Shown piece by piece: positions 49,673 to 60,523 of a stretch of 64,000 bases of DNA (positions are counted from its first letter, which is position 1; every line of letters begins with the position of its first letter). The stretch is from contig CM020502.1 of NCBI GenBank assembly GCA_009823395.1, positions 14,447,001 through 14,511,000 on the forward strand, given 5' to 3'. Source of the stretch: Thamnaconus septentrionalis (Eukaryota > Chordata > Actinopteri > Tetraodontiformes > Monacanthidae). A program made the position numbers and the translations under genes. The notes beneath the pieces were generated by a model, which did not search any database, was not told where the DNA came from, and was given only the letters and a program-made list of their open reading frames with translations.

Positions 49673-52600
49673 GGGAGAGAGAGAGTGCAACTGTTGCATA
49701 GTTCACACACAACATCTATAAATAGAGCGAAGACCCGACATGCACACAGTTTCACGCAAAGGATGAAGGGCATCAATCAGAAACAGCAAAACTCTTTGGT
49801 TATTCATTCATCCATCCATCCATCCATCTATTCATTCATTCATTTTTATTTTGATTATACTATCAATGTTTTTGTTTGTTAATCACTCTCAGTCTATGTG
49901 ACTGTATTGTCCTATTGCACATTAAAATAATAATAATAAAAAAACAACAACAGAGTAACTGGCAGAAGGGCTCTCAGCGGTTGCTCCAGTTTGGACAAAC
50001 AGACCTTGATTCTCCTGGCCAACCTCATGTCCTCCTCATCGCCCGTGTCGGGGAACTCGTAGATCTGGATTTTGTTTTGCAGAATTTCTCCCATGATCTG
50101 CAGGGGGGGTGCGGGGGGAGAAACAAAAGGAAACGGTGTGAGAGGTAACAAACAGTTTCATGGAGATCGACGGTCACTGTTGGAGGTGAATCCATGATGC
50201 AGCTGCTTGTTCACTCGACGCACCACCCAACACCAGCAGCAGCGCCGCAGCGTGTGCAAACGGTGTTAGTGACCTGGTGCATCGTCGATACGTCTACTTT
50301 TGAATATTTTCTGCGATACAAGAATGTGGCAAGCAAATTGCACATGCTGCAGACGATGCAAAACAACAGAATGTGAACTTCCTGGAGAAAATATACAAAA
50401 GATAAAAGACAAAATGGTACTTTGGGTTTCAAAAATTACAGCTTTGAATTTTAGATCTTCAAAATCAACCTTCTTAAAGGCTCACAACTTTAAATTTAGA
50501 CCAGGTTAATTATTTTAGATCCAATTTAATTTTAGAATTTTAGATCTTAAAAAACAACTTAATGCAACACAATGCTAACACACAACTAGTCCAAAAAAAC
50601 CCAGCCTCATCTAAAATCAATAAAATTCCTATGATTAAAGCCAATTAAATACTTTTTTTTCTGTTAAAGTTCAAACGAGATCAATCTTACAAGACAACAT
50701 TGTCTGAATGCTGAACGCTGCAGTAACAAGTCACTTATGTGCACAGACACGTTTCAAGTAGATTTAATTTATTATGTGATTAGTGAAGGCCAACTGTTCT
50801 CTGGGCTTAGACAAGAGGGAGGATGTCCTCAGATAATACGCTGCAGTCCTCTTCAATAGACTGTTAGCCACACTACACCAACAACTCCCTTTTTCTTTCT
50901 TCCTCAATGCAGTTATTTACTTATTTCATTTGGAATGACCCATTAGAATGTCAGCCAGGTTTAGATCTGTGCAACATTTCTTTAAAAGTACATCCTGAGC
51001 CACAACAAGCAACATTTCAAATGTAACTTTCTCAAAAACATGATAAATGTGCAGCTATTCATGAAGATACTTTTTGTAACAGTTTATGTGATTACTTTGA
51101 GGAAGATTTGTTAATGCCTTCAGACGTGGTGGACACACAGACCTGGTGCTTGAACTGTACACACTCCTCAACAGTCATTGTGTCCGATTTGGCGATGAGA
51201 GGGATGATGTTGACTTTTTCATGTAACCGTTTCATGAACTCGATATCCAGGGGCTTCAGTCTGGGGAGGAAGCAGAGAGAGAGGAGGTCATTTTTAAAGG
51301 TTAGTCCATCAGTACACAGCTGCGTTGCGAGCTGTGGGCTTAGCGTCATGTTTCACCACTCGGCTGACCTTCAACAGAACATCTGGATGGACCAGACAGC
51401 AGAAAAAAACAAAACATCTTTTGGACGCCAAAGACAATTTAAAAAAATAAAAACAAAGAAGTAAAGCTTACATTCATCATGCAGTACCTACCCATGTCCA
51501 GATGGGGCGATGAAATACAGACAGCAATGCACCCTGCCGTCTGGCATCTTCCGTCTGTTGACCCGCGACTCTGCATTCAGGTAATCCTCAAATTTACTAT
51601 CGATGTAGTTGATGACAGACTGCCAGCTGAGGAAGACACAGCATCCACATGAGAATTGAATGTAGCTGAATGGATGGCGCTCTCAAAATTACCAGCATCG
51701 TTTAAAATGGTGCAACATTTGATGGTATTGACAATTCAATGAAGGATCTTCATGGTAAACAGCGATGCCAGGTAGCCTAGAGTAGCGGCAATTCCAATGA
51801 TCTGGTGAATAATTAACTCACAAAGCTAAAATAGATTAAATAAACAAAATGGAGTCTGAAAACAGACATCATGGTGACGCTGCTGGCTGGAGAGAGTGAC
51901 AGTAATGGCCGCGCTTACCAGTTACTGTTGTCAACCGCATCACCAAAGCCAGGTGTGTCAACAATGGTGAGCAGAAGATGGACCCCTCCTTCCTTGATGA
52001 GAACCTTTGACTGCTCCACCTGGCCACAACAAGCATTGATACAGATCAGTCCAAACCCTTTCATTCCGCAATTCATCCTCAAGTTCACGGGTAAATTAAA
52101 ATCATGACACAAAGATGAAAACTTGGAACATTCACACACGCCCTCGATGACCTTTCAATGTTACTTTGTTAGTGTAGAAATGATACGAGAGATCCGTGTG
52201 TTGCGCTGGACAGATAAAGAATGTGGAGAGCAAAGTTGTCTGTGAACACATGAGGAAAGTCTCAGGTCTGCCTTTGATCAGCAAGCTGAGGAGCAACTCG
52301 TGATCGGCGGATGGATGAACTTTGATTTAATCAGGACATTTGTGCAAAACCAAGTCAGCCAAATCAGAAGCATTTGCTCGAGCTGTCCGAGTGATGATAC
52401 AAAGTGACAGCAGTCCAGTTCGCAAAGCCTTTGGAAGCTAACAACAGACATTTTATTTAAGGTCCAGTGTGGAAAATTTGGCTTAATTTAGGATTTTTGT
52501 ATTGGTAAAAGCTCAACATACTGCCCATAAATACATAAATAAAGATGCATACCCCGAGTACAATAAAAGTAATTTGATATTCCAAGGGTCCTGCTCCCAG

Positions 52601-55600
52601 TTAGCTGCCATCTTGCACCGCCATATTTCTAAGGAAGTCTGGTGCGGAAATCCAGCTGCCTGACAGCACGTTTCATATTTAGGGTGAACGCTCGCATCAT
52701 TAAATAAATAAACGAAGAAAAACGTGGACGAGGAATCCAGGTTGGGGTGTGCAGACCACCGTAGTTCACTGGCAAGCTCAGGTGAGGGAGGGTACAGGGG
52801 ACTTCAGTAAAAAAGAGCACTGCAATCTAAAATGTTACTACTTGACGTTACTGTTTCTTTAAAAATCTCCAAATATTACACACTTAACCTTTAAATAAAC
52901 TTTGTAGTGACTGTTTTGTAAAGACCAGTTGACAAACAGTTTAACAAACTGCTGGTTTGACGTCACGTGAACTTGAAGCCCTAACTGTGCTGTAGCAGAG
53001 AGGAGCCCCCCAGCAGACATAGAGCCATACGCTCAGGAAACCACATTTGTTGCACTGCAATAACTAGAGATGCCCTTTAATTACCTTCCTGGTGGCAGTG
53101 CACCACCGACTCATTGGACCCACAGTATTCTCAACATCAAAGAACTTGTCATCGCTTTCACAGATTGTAAATCCCAGTCTAAGTTGACAACACTGTTGGA
53201 ATTGCCCAATGGTGCAGCCGTCAATTTGTGCCAGCTGTATATTTACTCGATCCACCCGCAGCAGTTCTCCCTCTCTTGAGCTTTGTGCCAGCCATTTCAA
53301 TCACTTCATCAACTAGTTGCTGGTAAAACCACATACCATTCACGCCCTGTGATTTGTCACCAGGTGGGGCAACGTCAAAATAAGAAATCATTGTTGATTC
53401 TCAGCTGCAACTCGATCTGTTATTTTAACTAGCAGCTATTGGGTGAACATGAAGCAGGGTGGGACCCTGGGGGGCACCGTGTCCTGTAGGTGTGATGGCG
53501 GAACTGGATCGCTCACTGGAGAGGTATTAGGCATGTGTTACACCCCGGCTGGTGAAAGGAGTGACAGGTGAGAAGGAGTGGCAGGGGACGAGGAGTACGG
53601 CTGCTTTGACGGACACATTTGAACAGGTTCCAGGAGGGGCTGCAGGCCACCAAATGAATGGTTCTGTCTTGGTGCATTAAGGTAGGACAGAAGACATCAG
53701 TGCACTCCTTTCTCTAAGCACTACCCAGTGGTCTAGACCAGGGGTGGGAAAACTGTTTGACTGGTGGGGCCACAATGAGTAGATCAGGAGCAGATGGATG
53801 GAGTGTTTTTGGTGACCCCTCATAGAAGTGGGGCAGCTGTGGCTCAGCTGGTTGAGGTGGGTTGTGATGCCGCTGCATTTATTAAGCCATAATCAATTTG
53901 TTGACCTAACTGGATGCTTTGTGTTTGGGTAAACTTCCTTCTATTAGACAGACTGCTGCAACCTGAGACATTAATGGCAGCCCCTTTCTACACTGTTGAC
54001 CCCCACCCACCAACAAGTATTCCACTGGCTTTCTTTAAACTGACCTCTGACATGCAGAGTTGCTACTGGGCTGTTAAGGTGACACTTAGACTTAAATAAA
54101 ATAAAGAGAGAGAAAATCAGTATTTAAGTGCGGGTTTAGGATGAAACTTAATTTTAGATAAAAACTAGCTGAAAAACGCAAATAAACATGTAAAAAACAA
54201 AACACACTGCACGTTTTCATTGAAGAAAATAAGGATGAAGTCTATTTGACACAGCCAGAGCTAGTGTTACGCCACACACTTTGAAGTTGCAAGTAGAGGA
54301 CTGCTGTGTAAACAGCAAGCTCAGCAGTGTCTCCTCTTCTAATGCGGAGCAGCATGAGTCAAGCCACAGACATGCCAATTACTGAGACTGCAGACAAGGA
54401 ATAATGGGAATAACAACACCAGGCTGGAACAAGACTATGGAAATAAACCAGTTTGCTCTGAATTTTAATTCAAACCTATTCATCTTTTCCTTTATTGAAG
54501 GTTCAACCATTAATTGTAATATTTATAAAACTGCAATTACATAATTTTTTATAAAGGTTATTTGAATTTTGGAGTTTGGATGAAGATAGAAGGTACAATA
54601 TCAGGATCACATGTGGGTACCAAAGAGAGGGCGAACAGTTGCAGATAAAGTCAAACCAGTTACTAGCAAAATCATGACAACACAAACTCTCACTATACTC
54701 AAAAAAGAATCAATACCAACACATTGGAGAAATCCATTTGGTTTAACGAAGACAATAAATTACATTGTCCCCTAGTGACCATACATGATTATGACATGCA
54801 TGCCAACATCAGAGCTGAACTGCAGCTTTAATCTGACGTAGCTCATGTTATGTGTGTGAAGTTGCACTCTGTTGGAATCTTTTTTCTCTCTATCATCATG
54901 TGGCTATTCTGTGTTATTCTGTGCTATGTCCTATCATTTCCCCGCAACATGAGGAAACAAATTAGGCACTTAATTTAGTGACTGATCTGTTCAATTCAAG
55001 AGATATGACTGAATTATCTTCAAATCTTATCATGATGTCACCACGGTCTTCACCGTGGCAGAAATAGCGAAACATGAAGCCGATAGTGACAATAGAGGAT
55101 ATGAGAAGATCATTTTTCATGAGCGACTATATAGAATAGAAGCCTGTATTAATCCCACATTGGGGAAATTGCATTACAGTAACAATAAAGTGCAAAGAAA
55201 AGGCAAATTATATTAATTAAAAAGAAATTATAGAGTTAGAAAGGAAAAACACGATATTTACATTTTATGAACAGTTGGATTATTTACAGTTATCTACATA
55301 ATACTGACATAAATAAGTGTTTTATTGCAGCTTTATGAAATGTAAGGTGGTTAAGATGATTTCACTGAGTGCAGTAGTACAGCCTGATGGCTGCAAGGAG
55401 AAATGACCTGTGGCCACACTCATAAGTCAAACTTTTTTTGAAAAATTATTATTATTTTAACATGTATGTAAAACTGATGACAGAATAATCTTAAAATTTT
55501 AATATTGTGTGTAATAACACACCTCTGGAAATGATCAGATATCCTCGCCCTGCAAAGGGTTAAACAGCCAGTCTGGAAACTCACTGCAATGCACACACAG

Positions 55601-57619
55601 CACATTAATCTCCTGTAAACTTTTCAGAGGAGCCGACATATTGCACCAGTGGCGGTAAACAAATTGGAAGCAGCAGTGGGCCGAGCGCAGACGGCTCCCC
55701 TCGGTGTTTTGCCAGGATTAAGGGGAGATTGTGGGCAAAGTAGTAAATCTCAAGAAGCAGGTGAGGGGAGGGTGCTCATCATTAGACTAATCTAAAGTAC
55801 ACCGAGCAACAGTTTAGCAGCACAACACTGGAAGAGGAGCCTGAAACAAGAAAGAAGCTCAGAAGTTTGGTGCTGTGTTGAACTGTTGTGGCTTTGCTGT
55901 GGCGCTCAACACCAGCCTGGTGTGAAAAGAAGATCTGCTGGTTGTACGAAAGCAAAAATATTCCTAAACCTTGCTGACAAATCTTTTGGGAGTGTGTCAC
56001 ACACAAGGATCCTGCTACGCCTGTAAACACCCTGAAGCATGCTAATGCACACGGAAGACAAGTCCGGGCATAACACCGGTGTTGTGTCTCGCTCCAGTTG
56101 TTTTGTTGTTGTGCGAGGAAAGGTTACCCGGAAATTAACACGCTGAAAAGACTCATATCGCCCTCTAGTGTTGGGGAGGAGGACTCGCTTCCGTCAATAA
56201 TTCAAGTTTCTCAGCTGCATGTGTTGGGACAAGGAGAGAAGAAAACCGAATTCTGAGCAGAGCTCGATGAAGCGGTGCATCACAGATGCGCCGCCAGAGA
56301 GCCGTGCTGGTGTCATCACGAGCGCTCGGGTGGCAGGTGGGTGGGGCCACGTCGCAGGAAGGAGCCCGTTTGTTTGAGGTTTTGCGAACATGCTTCAGCG
56401 AAAGGTGCGCGGTGCGAGCACACAGGAAATGGAGCCTGGAGTCGGCACCTGCTGCAGCGAGAGCTTCACAGGCTGACACCTTCATGTCACGTCCAGAGGA
56501 GCGCCATGGGAACTGAGACACACGTGTGTTGCATGTAGCTTGACTGGCCAATAAGGATTTAACAAAAGAAAAAACCTTATTAACTCACTGATGATGTACC
56601 GATTGCAATTATGTTTAAGGTTAAATATGTCTTACAATCAAAATTTACAGGAAGAGTGCACTCTTTGTCACATTTTTTTTTAAGTGTTTGTACTTTACAT
56701 TGTGGGAATGAGAAACGTAAACATGTTTAAAGAGGCAGAGCTCAATATCAAATCAGTCATAGTTGCTGGATTAATCCAGAAACATGTATATGACACAATT
56801 ACCCAAACCATGAGCACAGACTTTCTTTTGGATTACGTTTTCGTTTAAACATTCAATACATTTCAAACTTTGGTTTTTCAAATATTATTTCATAAGTATC
56901 ATTGTGCAAATGTAGGATCCCCAATAGCAATCAAATCTATACGATTATTAGCATTTTTCTGGTGTAACAGACTATTGTAGATGTTATCTTTGCACCTTGA
57001 CATGTTTCGACAGTAGCTTCCGTCTTCCTCAGATGGAAGCTACTGTCGAAACAAGTCATGTGCCATGTGTTAAAAAAGAAAAATGCTAATAATTCAGTTT
57101 TCAATCAAATCTGTTCATCAAATCAGCTTGAGCACCATCAAAAGGGTGTTTTTTTCTGCCAGGAAATATGAATTCCAATTAATTGTAATTTTTAAATATT
57201 TAAATAAAACACACACAATTCAGGGAAAGGTTCCATATAGTGCATCTCTACTTCTGCTGCAGATATAAAAAGCCACATTGTGTAAATTAGTAGTGAAAGT
57301 CTGCTGTGGTGCCGGAAGCAGAAAGACTGACAGAAAAGGCTGACGAAGCTGTTGAACTTGGAGGAAGAGCATTTGAACTTCACTTGACGGAGCTGAGTGA
57401 CGACGTCACAGCCGTGTATATGGAACAGCCGTACCATATACAGCATATCCAGACAGGCGATGTGCAGTGCAACATGGCAAAACACATGGCAAAGAGAAGT
57501 AAAGAATGTTACCTGAACAGTTTTTTTGATTCTGTGTGAAGGGCCTGGGTATTCAGGGGAGTACAGGTCTGTCAGAAAGAGCGAGTTGATGAGCGTTGAC
57601 TTCCCCAGACCAGATTCTC
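41418..57619 (-). CDS. SEPTIN7: Septin-7 (11 coding exons; N-terminus beyond the window)
   Basis: Exons in transcript order: 57619-57513, 52019-51919, 51626-51492, 51260-51143, 50097-50005, 49620-49524, 46224-46173, 45813-45688, 43361-43226, 42559-42414, 41454-41418. They give 381 residues; human SEPTIN7 has about 437, so roughly 50-55 N-terminal residues, including the polybasic region, lie to the right. Septin-7 is the obligate core GTP-binding subunit of septin hexamers and octamers in cytokinesis, cilia and cell shape. Visible motifs are G1 [10 protein letters not shown]3 DTPGFGD, G4 AKSD (human AKAD), the septin unique element ([20 protein letters not shown]) and a C-terminal coiled coil ending KIF. 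Teleosts carry septin7a and septin7b, and I cannot assign which this is. Confidence 0.96.
42414..42559 (-). CDS. SEPTIN7: SEPTIN7 coiled-coil exon 2
   Basis: 146 nt. The acceptor is TCCCTGCAG and the donor AG|GTGAGA. It encodes [20 protein letters not shown] through [11 protein letters not shown], a Glu/Lys/Gln-rich coiled coil. Confidence 0.95.
42661..43219 (-). repeat. Compound simple repeat filling a SEPTIN7 intron
   Basis: About 500 bp of imperfect CAGTAA/CAGTAG/CAGCAG units (42661-43166) followed by (AC)n (43178-43219), within the 666-bp intron 42560-43225. Every open frame across it (poly-Leu, Ser/Asn, Thr/Ala/Val) is a repeat translation. Confidence 0.97.
43226..43361 (-). CDS. SEPTIN7: SEPTIN7 coiled-coil exon 1
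   Basis: 136 nt. The acceptor is GTGTCCAG and the donor GAG|GTAAGA. It encodes [20 protein letters not shown] through KLRDSEAE. The donor is followed at once by a (GT)n run in the transcript. Confidence 0.95.
43524..43556. repeat. (CAG)n microsatellite, SEPTIN7 intron
   Basis: About eleven uninterrupted CAG units about 165 bp upstream (in transcript terms) of coiled-coil exon 1. Confidence 0.95.
44396..44780 (-). mobile_element. hAT-like element, inverted copy
   Basis: Reverse-complement relative of 33092-33450. It shares CATATCCCATGATAGATTGT, TCCTCCTATGAGGTGGCTCA and AATCCGGCCCGC. It lies in a SEPTIN7 intron. Confidence 0.75.
45250..45410 (+). mobile_element. Probable LINE ORF2 C-terminal fragment
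   Basis: A plus-strand frame reads [20 protein letters not shown], then [14 protein letters not shown] and HILFEE. This resembles the post-reverse-transcriptase region of fish Rex1-type LINEs. It is short and degraded. Confidence 0.5.
45688..45813 (-). CDS. SEPTIN7: SEPTIN7 exon ([14 protein letters not shown])
   Basis: 126 nt. The acceptor is TTTTTCAG and the donor AA|GTAGGT. It encodes [27 protein letters not shown], then a variable [14 protein letters not shown] linker before the coiled coil. Confidence 0.95.
46173..46224 (-). CDS. SEPTIN7: SEPTIN7 small exon ([16 protein letters not shown])
   Basis: 52 nt. The acceptor is TTCTGCAG and the donor CG|GTAGGT. It encodes part of the septin unique element. 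Confidence 0.95.
47365..47741. mobile_element. Tc1/mariner-type MITE
   Basis: The ends ACCAGTCAAAAGTTTGAA and TCCAAACGTTTGACTGGTAG are inverted repeats typical of this fish family. The interior includes CTCAAAATAGCCACCTTTCA and a 25-bp poly-A tract. It lies in SEPTIN7 intron 46225-49523. Confidence 0.8.
49524..49620 (-). CDS. SEPTIN7: SEPTIN7 exon ([16 protein letters not shown])
   Basis: 97 nt. The acceptor is CTGTAG and the donor G|GTGAGA. It encodes [20 protein letters not shown] through QYPWGVAE. The acceptor's polypyrimidine tract is a (CT)n microsatellite. Confidence 0.96.
49625..49686 (-). repeat. (CT)n microsatellite at a SEPTIN7 acceptor
   Basis: (AG)n on plus, about 42 bp uninterrupted then interrupted. 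On the SEPTIN7 strand it reads (CT)n and ends 4 nt before the exon, so it is the acceptor's polypyrimidine tract. Confidence 0.95.
50005..50097 (-). CDS. SEPTIN7: SEPTIN7 exon ([14 protein letters not shown])
   Basis: 93 nt, phase 0. The acceptor is CCCTGCAG and the donor AAG|GTCTGT, again weak. It encodes a more divergent stretch ([17 protein letters not shown]), as expected for this variable loop. Confidence 0.94.
51143..51260 (-). CDS. SEPTIN7: SEPTIN7 exon with G4
   Basis: 118 nt. The acceptor is CTCCCCAG and the donor CAG|GTCTGT (weak). It encodes [20 protein letters not shown], then [19 protein letters not shown]. Ser replaces the usual Ala in AKAD. Confidence 0.95.
51492..51626 (-). 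CDS. SEPTIN7: SEPTIN7 exon (CWQSVINY..PSGH)
   Basis: 135 nt. The acceptor is TTCCTCAG and the donor GG|GTAGGT. It encodes [20 protein letters not shown] through [11 protein letters not shown], near-identical to human septin-7. Confidence 0.96.
51919..52019 (-). CDS. SEPTIN7: SEPTIN7 exon with G3
   Basis: 101 nt. The acceptor is GGCCAG and the donor TG|GTAAGC. It encodes [20 protein letters not shown], then [13 protein letters not shown]. Confidence 0.96.
52457..52894 (+). mobile_element. MITE, family A, SEPTIN7 intron
   Basis: It runs from TTAAGGTCCAGTGTGG to TTACACACTTAACCTTTAA and shares the GCCATCTTGCACCGCCATAT block. Open frames inside are repeat translations. A partial left arm of the same family is at 57694-57831. 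Confidence 0.8.
52895..57512 (-). other. SEPTIN7: Remainder of SEPTIN7 intron after the G1 exon
   Basis: It holds a hAT-like fragment (53737-53830), a LINE-tail-like segment (about 55140-55400) and a GC-richer patch (56160-56530) with overlapping open frames that show no known domain. No septin exon is missing here, because the flanking exons join in frame. Confidence 0.6.
53827..53865 (+). repeat. tRNA-related SINE-like start (fragment)
   Basis: GGGGCAGCTGTGGCTCAGCT followed by GGTTGAGG resembles the 5' end of tRNA-derived fish SINEs. No B box or tail is convincing downstream. Confidence 0.35.
57513..57619 (-). CDS. SEPTIN7: SEPTIN7 exon with G1 (P-loop)
   Basis: 107 nt. The acceptor is CTTTCAG and the donor CAG|GTAACA. 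It encodes (G)[20 protein letters not shown] and continues to HRIKKTVQ. The first Gly codon is split with an upstream exon outside the window. Confidence 0.96.
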
Positions 57620-59509
57620 CTGAAAGACAGAGACAGAGGTGTTGGTGAAACACACTAACACTCTAACATACAGAAGACTAATGTGACATCAATGAAAGGT
57701 CCAGTGTGATTTCTGATTTTTAAATTGGAAAAAGCTTAACATACTGCTCAAAAATACATTAATACAAGTGATATATATATATATATATAATAAGGGTCTT
57801 GCGCCTAATTAGTTGCCATCTTGCACCACCAGTTATGAAAGTGAGCCTGTGCTGTTTCTGCACTTTACAAGCATTGATATTGAAAATGATGATGAGAATA
57901 ATAGTCAGTTGCTTTATTGTAACCATGACATAGCTACTTGGGCACTACTCAGGTGCCAGAACATGGTGATAAACACATGGAAAAGGGCAAAGGTTTGGGG
58001 GATTTGCAGTCACTGTGGTTTAAATCAAGTCAAGTGTGGAAGTGACGACGCAAGAGGGACGTTTCATTTCTGCACTTCTTTTTTTTTTTTTTTTTTAAAA
58101 TAACATTAAAGTGATTGATGGTGATGATGGTGATGATGGTGATGGTGATGTTGAAGGAAAAGAGTCCTCATAGAGATTTTCAGTGGAAAGACTCGTTGAC
58201 CAAGCTTCCAAAAACGATGAAGAAAAGTATTGTATAGCGGTGTGTTCACTGTCTCGTCATCAGTTCGTTATCTGAGACTCATTTTGACTTGCTGTACAGT
58301 GGAGCCAATCAAATGTTGGTCTGTTGAAGACCGAAGGTGTGTTTGAATATAAGCACTAGACTCATGTAAGTATTAAATTTTTTTTTTTCATTTTTATTTT
58401 TTTAATTTGTGCTAAATGAACAAATAACACATTTAAGGATTTATTCATGTAATGTGGGCACTTTTCACCCTCCATAGTGGCATGACTTGATTTCCCTCCA
58501 CTATAGCAGTCTTTCACTGACACTCCTATTTTCATTACAGGAAATAACTTGAAAAAAGTGTTTAGACCAGGGGAGTAGGCACATAGGGAGGCAGTTTTGT
58601 CATCCAAATTGCTTTTCCTGTCTGTATTTTAGGAGTCGAAGCAGAGAGTCCGACGACTGGAGCTATGGAGCACAGACTTAGGATTTGTAACCCTGCTCTC
58701 TAAGTGAAAAAAGTTAAGAGTGAGTTCATGATGCACAGGAGAGACGAAATACAGCAATAAAACATGTAAGATAAATATTAGCGCCTTAAAGGTTTTTGCT
58801 TATGACGCCACAGTGGAGCTACAATTGACTTTGCATTTCTGCTCTTTTGTCAACTCCCAGCTTCTATCGCTCACTGTGTTTCAGCCACGGCTTGTTCTAA
58901 ACCACAGCCGCTGCCAGGAGCATTAGCGCTCAGTCCAAATGAGTTCTCCATTCCCAGACGGCCTTAGAGAAATATTTTCATGTTTGTCAAAAAAAAAAAA
59001 AGAGAGAGAGACAAACTGTGAAATCCCACATTAAATGACAATCACCAAAAGATGTGCTGCTGCTTGAGAGGGAAGAGGGATTCTGTCCCTCTGCGTCATC
59101 CCAACATGTGGAGCCCTGCGTGGCTGAGTTATTGGCGGCAGCTGCCCAACTTGGCGCTGGAGGCGTGTAAAGGTCAGGAGGAGCGTTTTGGCTACAGTGG
59201 CAGCCGTGCGTAACATTGACTTTGCTCTCACACTGAGGCTTTTGTTCCACATGTCCCTTGTTGCTCTCTGTGCGCTGCGGTGGCACGCCAGTCGTCGTAC
59301 TGGACATCACTGCTCTGAAGAAACATCGAGGAAGCCTCCAGAAAATGTTTTCCTTCTTCGACGCCTGAATCTAATTTTCTCTTGATGTGCATCCACAGAA
59401 ATTGATGTGTACTGCAATTTACATTAAAATTGAACAATTTAAATCGGTAAATCTACTAAAAATGTGCATGACATGTATGGGGCACTCACATACTTGCGTG
59501 TTTGTAAGT

Positions 59510-59998
59510 TGCATATCAAAGTAATTGATTGCTTTGCTTTGACTTTGTTTTGTTGCTGACTACCTCCTTTTTCAACATTACTGGTCCCACTGCACAATGT
59601 GTATCTTTTAACCTGCTATTGTCTCAAATCTTGCAATATATTCAGTCAGCTTTTGGCGCCGCTGCAAGCAGAAATGAACGAAATCAATAAATGAAAAAAA
59701 AACAACAAATTCCAAAAATATCAAAATTGATGCACTGATTATGAATAGCAATATACTGTAGCACTGCAGTTTGTAAAATGTGTATGAAAATATTGGATTT
59801 CTTTGCTTTGCTTCACTTTGTTTCGTCGCTCCTCTTTTTTCAACATTACTGAACTTTACTGTATTTTGTATAATCTTTTAAGTTGGTATTTTCTCAAATC
59901 TTGTCTTTTCAGTCGGCCTTTGGCGCCACTGCATGCAGAAATGAACAAAACGAATAAATGAACAAACAAAAAACAGCAAAGATTCTGGAGGTGTAAAA
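59510..59998. repeat. Diverged tandem duplication
   Basis: Unit 1 (about 59510-59735) and unit 2 (about 59775-59998) share TTGCTTTG..ACTTTGTTT, TTTTCAACATTACTG and TTTGGCGCC(G/A)CTGCA in the same order. The linker CTGATTATGAATAGCAATAT recurs near 60524, so an adjacent family B element appears to have inserted into a further unit. Confidence 0.7.
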
Positions 59999-60008
59999 AT
60001 TGATACAC

Positions 60009-60523
60009 TAGCTGTGTTTCCATGACAGTTTGTCGCAAAACAAAAGCAATAGTTCTAAAATTTCGACAAAATACAAATGCGATTTGCAGGTATTTCCATT
60101 GAATGGTGTGAAGTGCATAAGCCGGAATTCTGGTCAAATCTGGTCCAGCAAGATTTATGAGAGTTACGTTTGCTTTTGTTTGTTCACGTTTGTTTGCCGT
60201 CAAGAATGGTGGATATATTTTTCTTTGATGACTTGTAAACATATATTCCATCTCCTCCTCCATCCAATCATGACGTGCCATTTTCACTAGTCAGTGAACT
60301 GGTCACATCATGTCCGCTGGCGTGTAAATGCCAAAAAAGTGTTTCCATTACACTTTTGTGATAAACCTCGATACAGATACGTGTGAAAAACCACCTCATC
60401 AGAGCAGCAAAACCTTTTCGGCATATTTGAGAGGTTTTCCCAAGTTTAGTTGTTTCCATCACCAGTTTTTATATTGCGACATTTAGGTTTTGTGCAACTC
60501 TAGGGGTCATAGAAACGCAGCTA
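60009..60523. mobile_element. MITE, family B, full length
   Basis: The ends are TAGCTGTGTTTCCAT and ATAGAAACGCAGCTA, a terminal inverted repeat. It is about 515 bp with no coding capacity. Reference copy for 8812-9095, 15846-15996 and a weak copy near 23142-23285. Confidence 0.8.

Noticed and set aside
52629..52820. 63-aa minus frame resembling the frames at 5880-6108
   Set aside because: Both are translations of the same MITE family ([10 protein letters not shown] string), which has no coding function.
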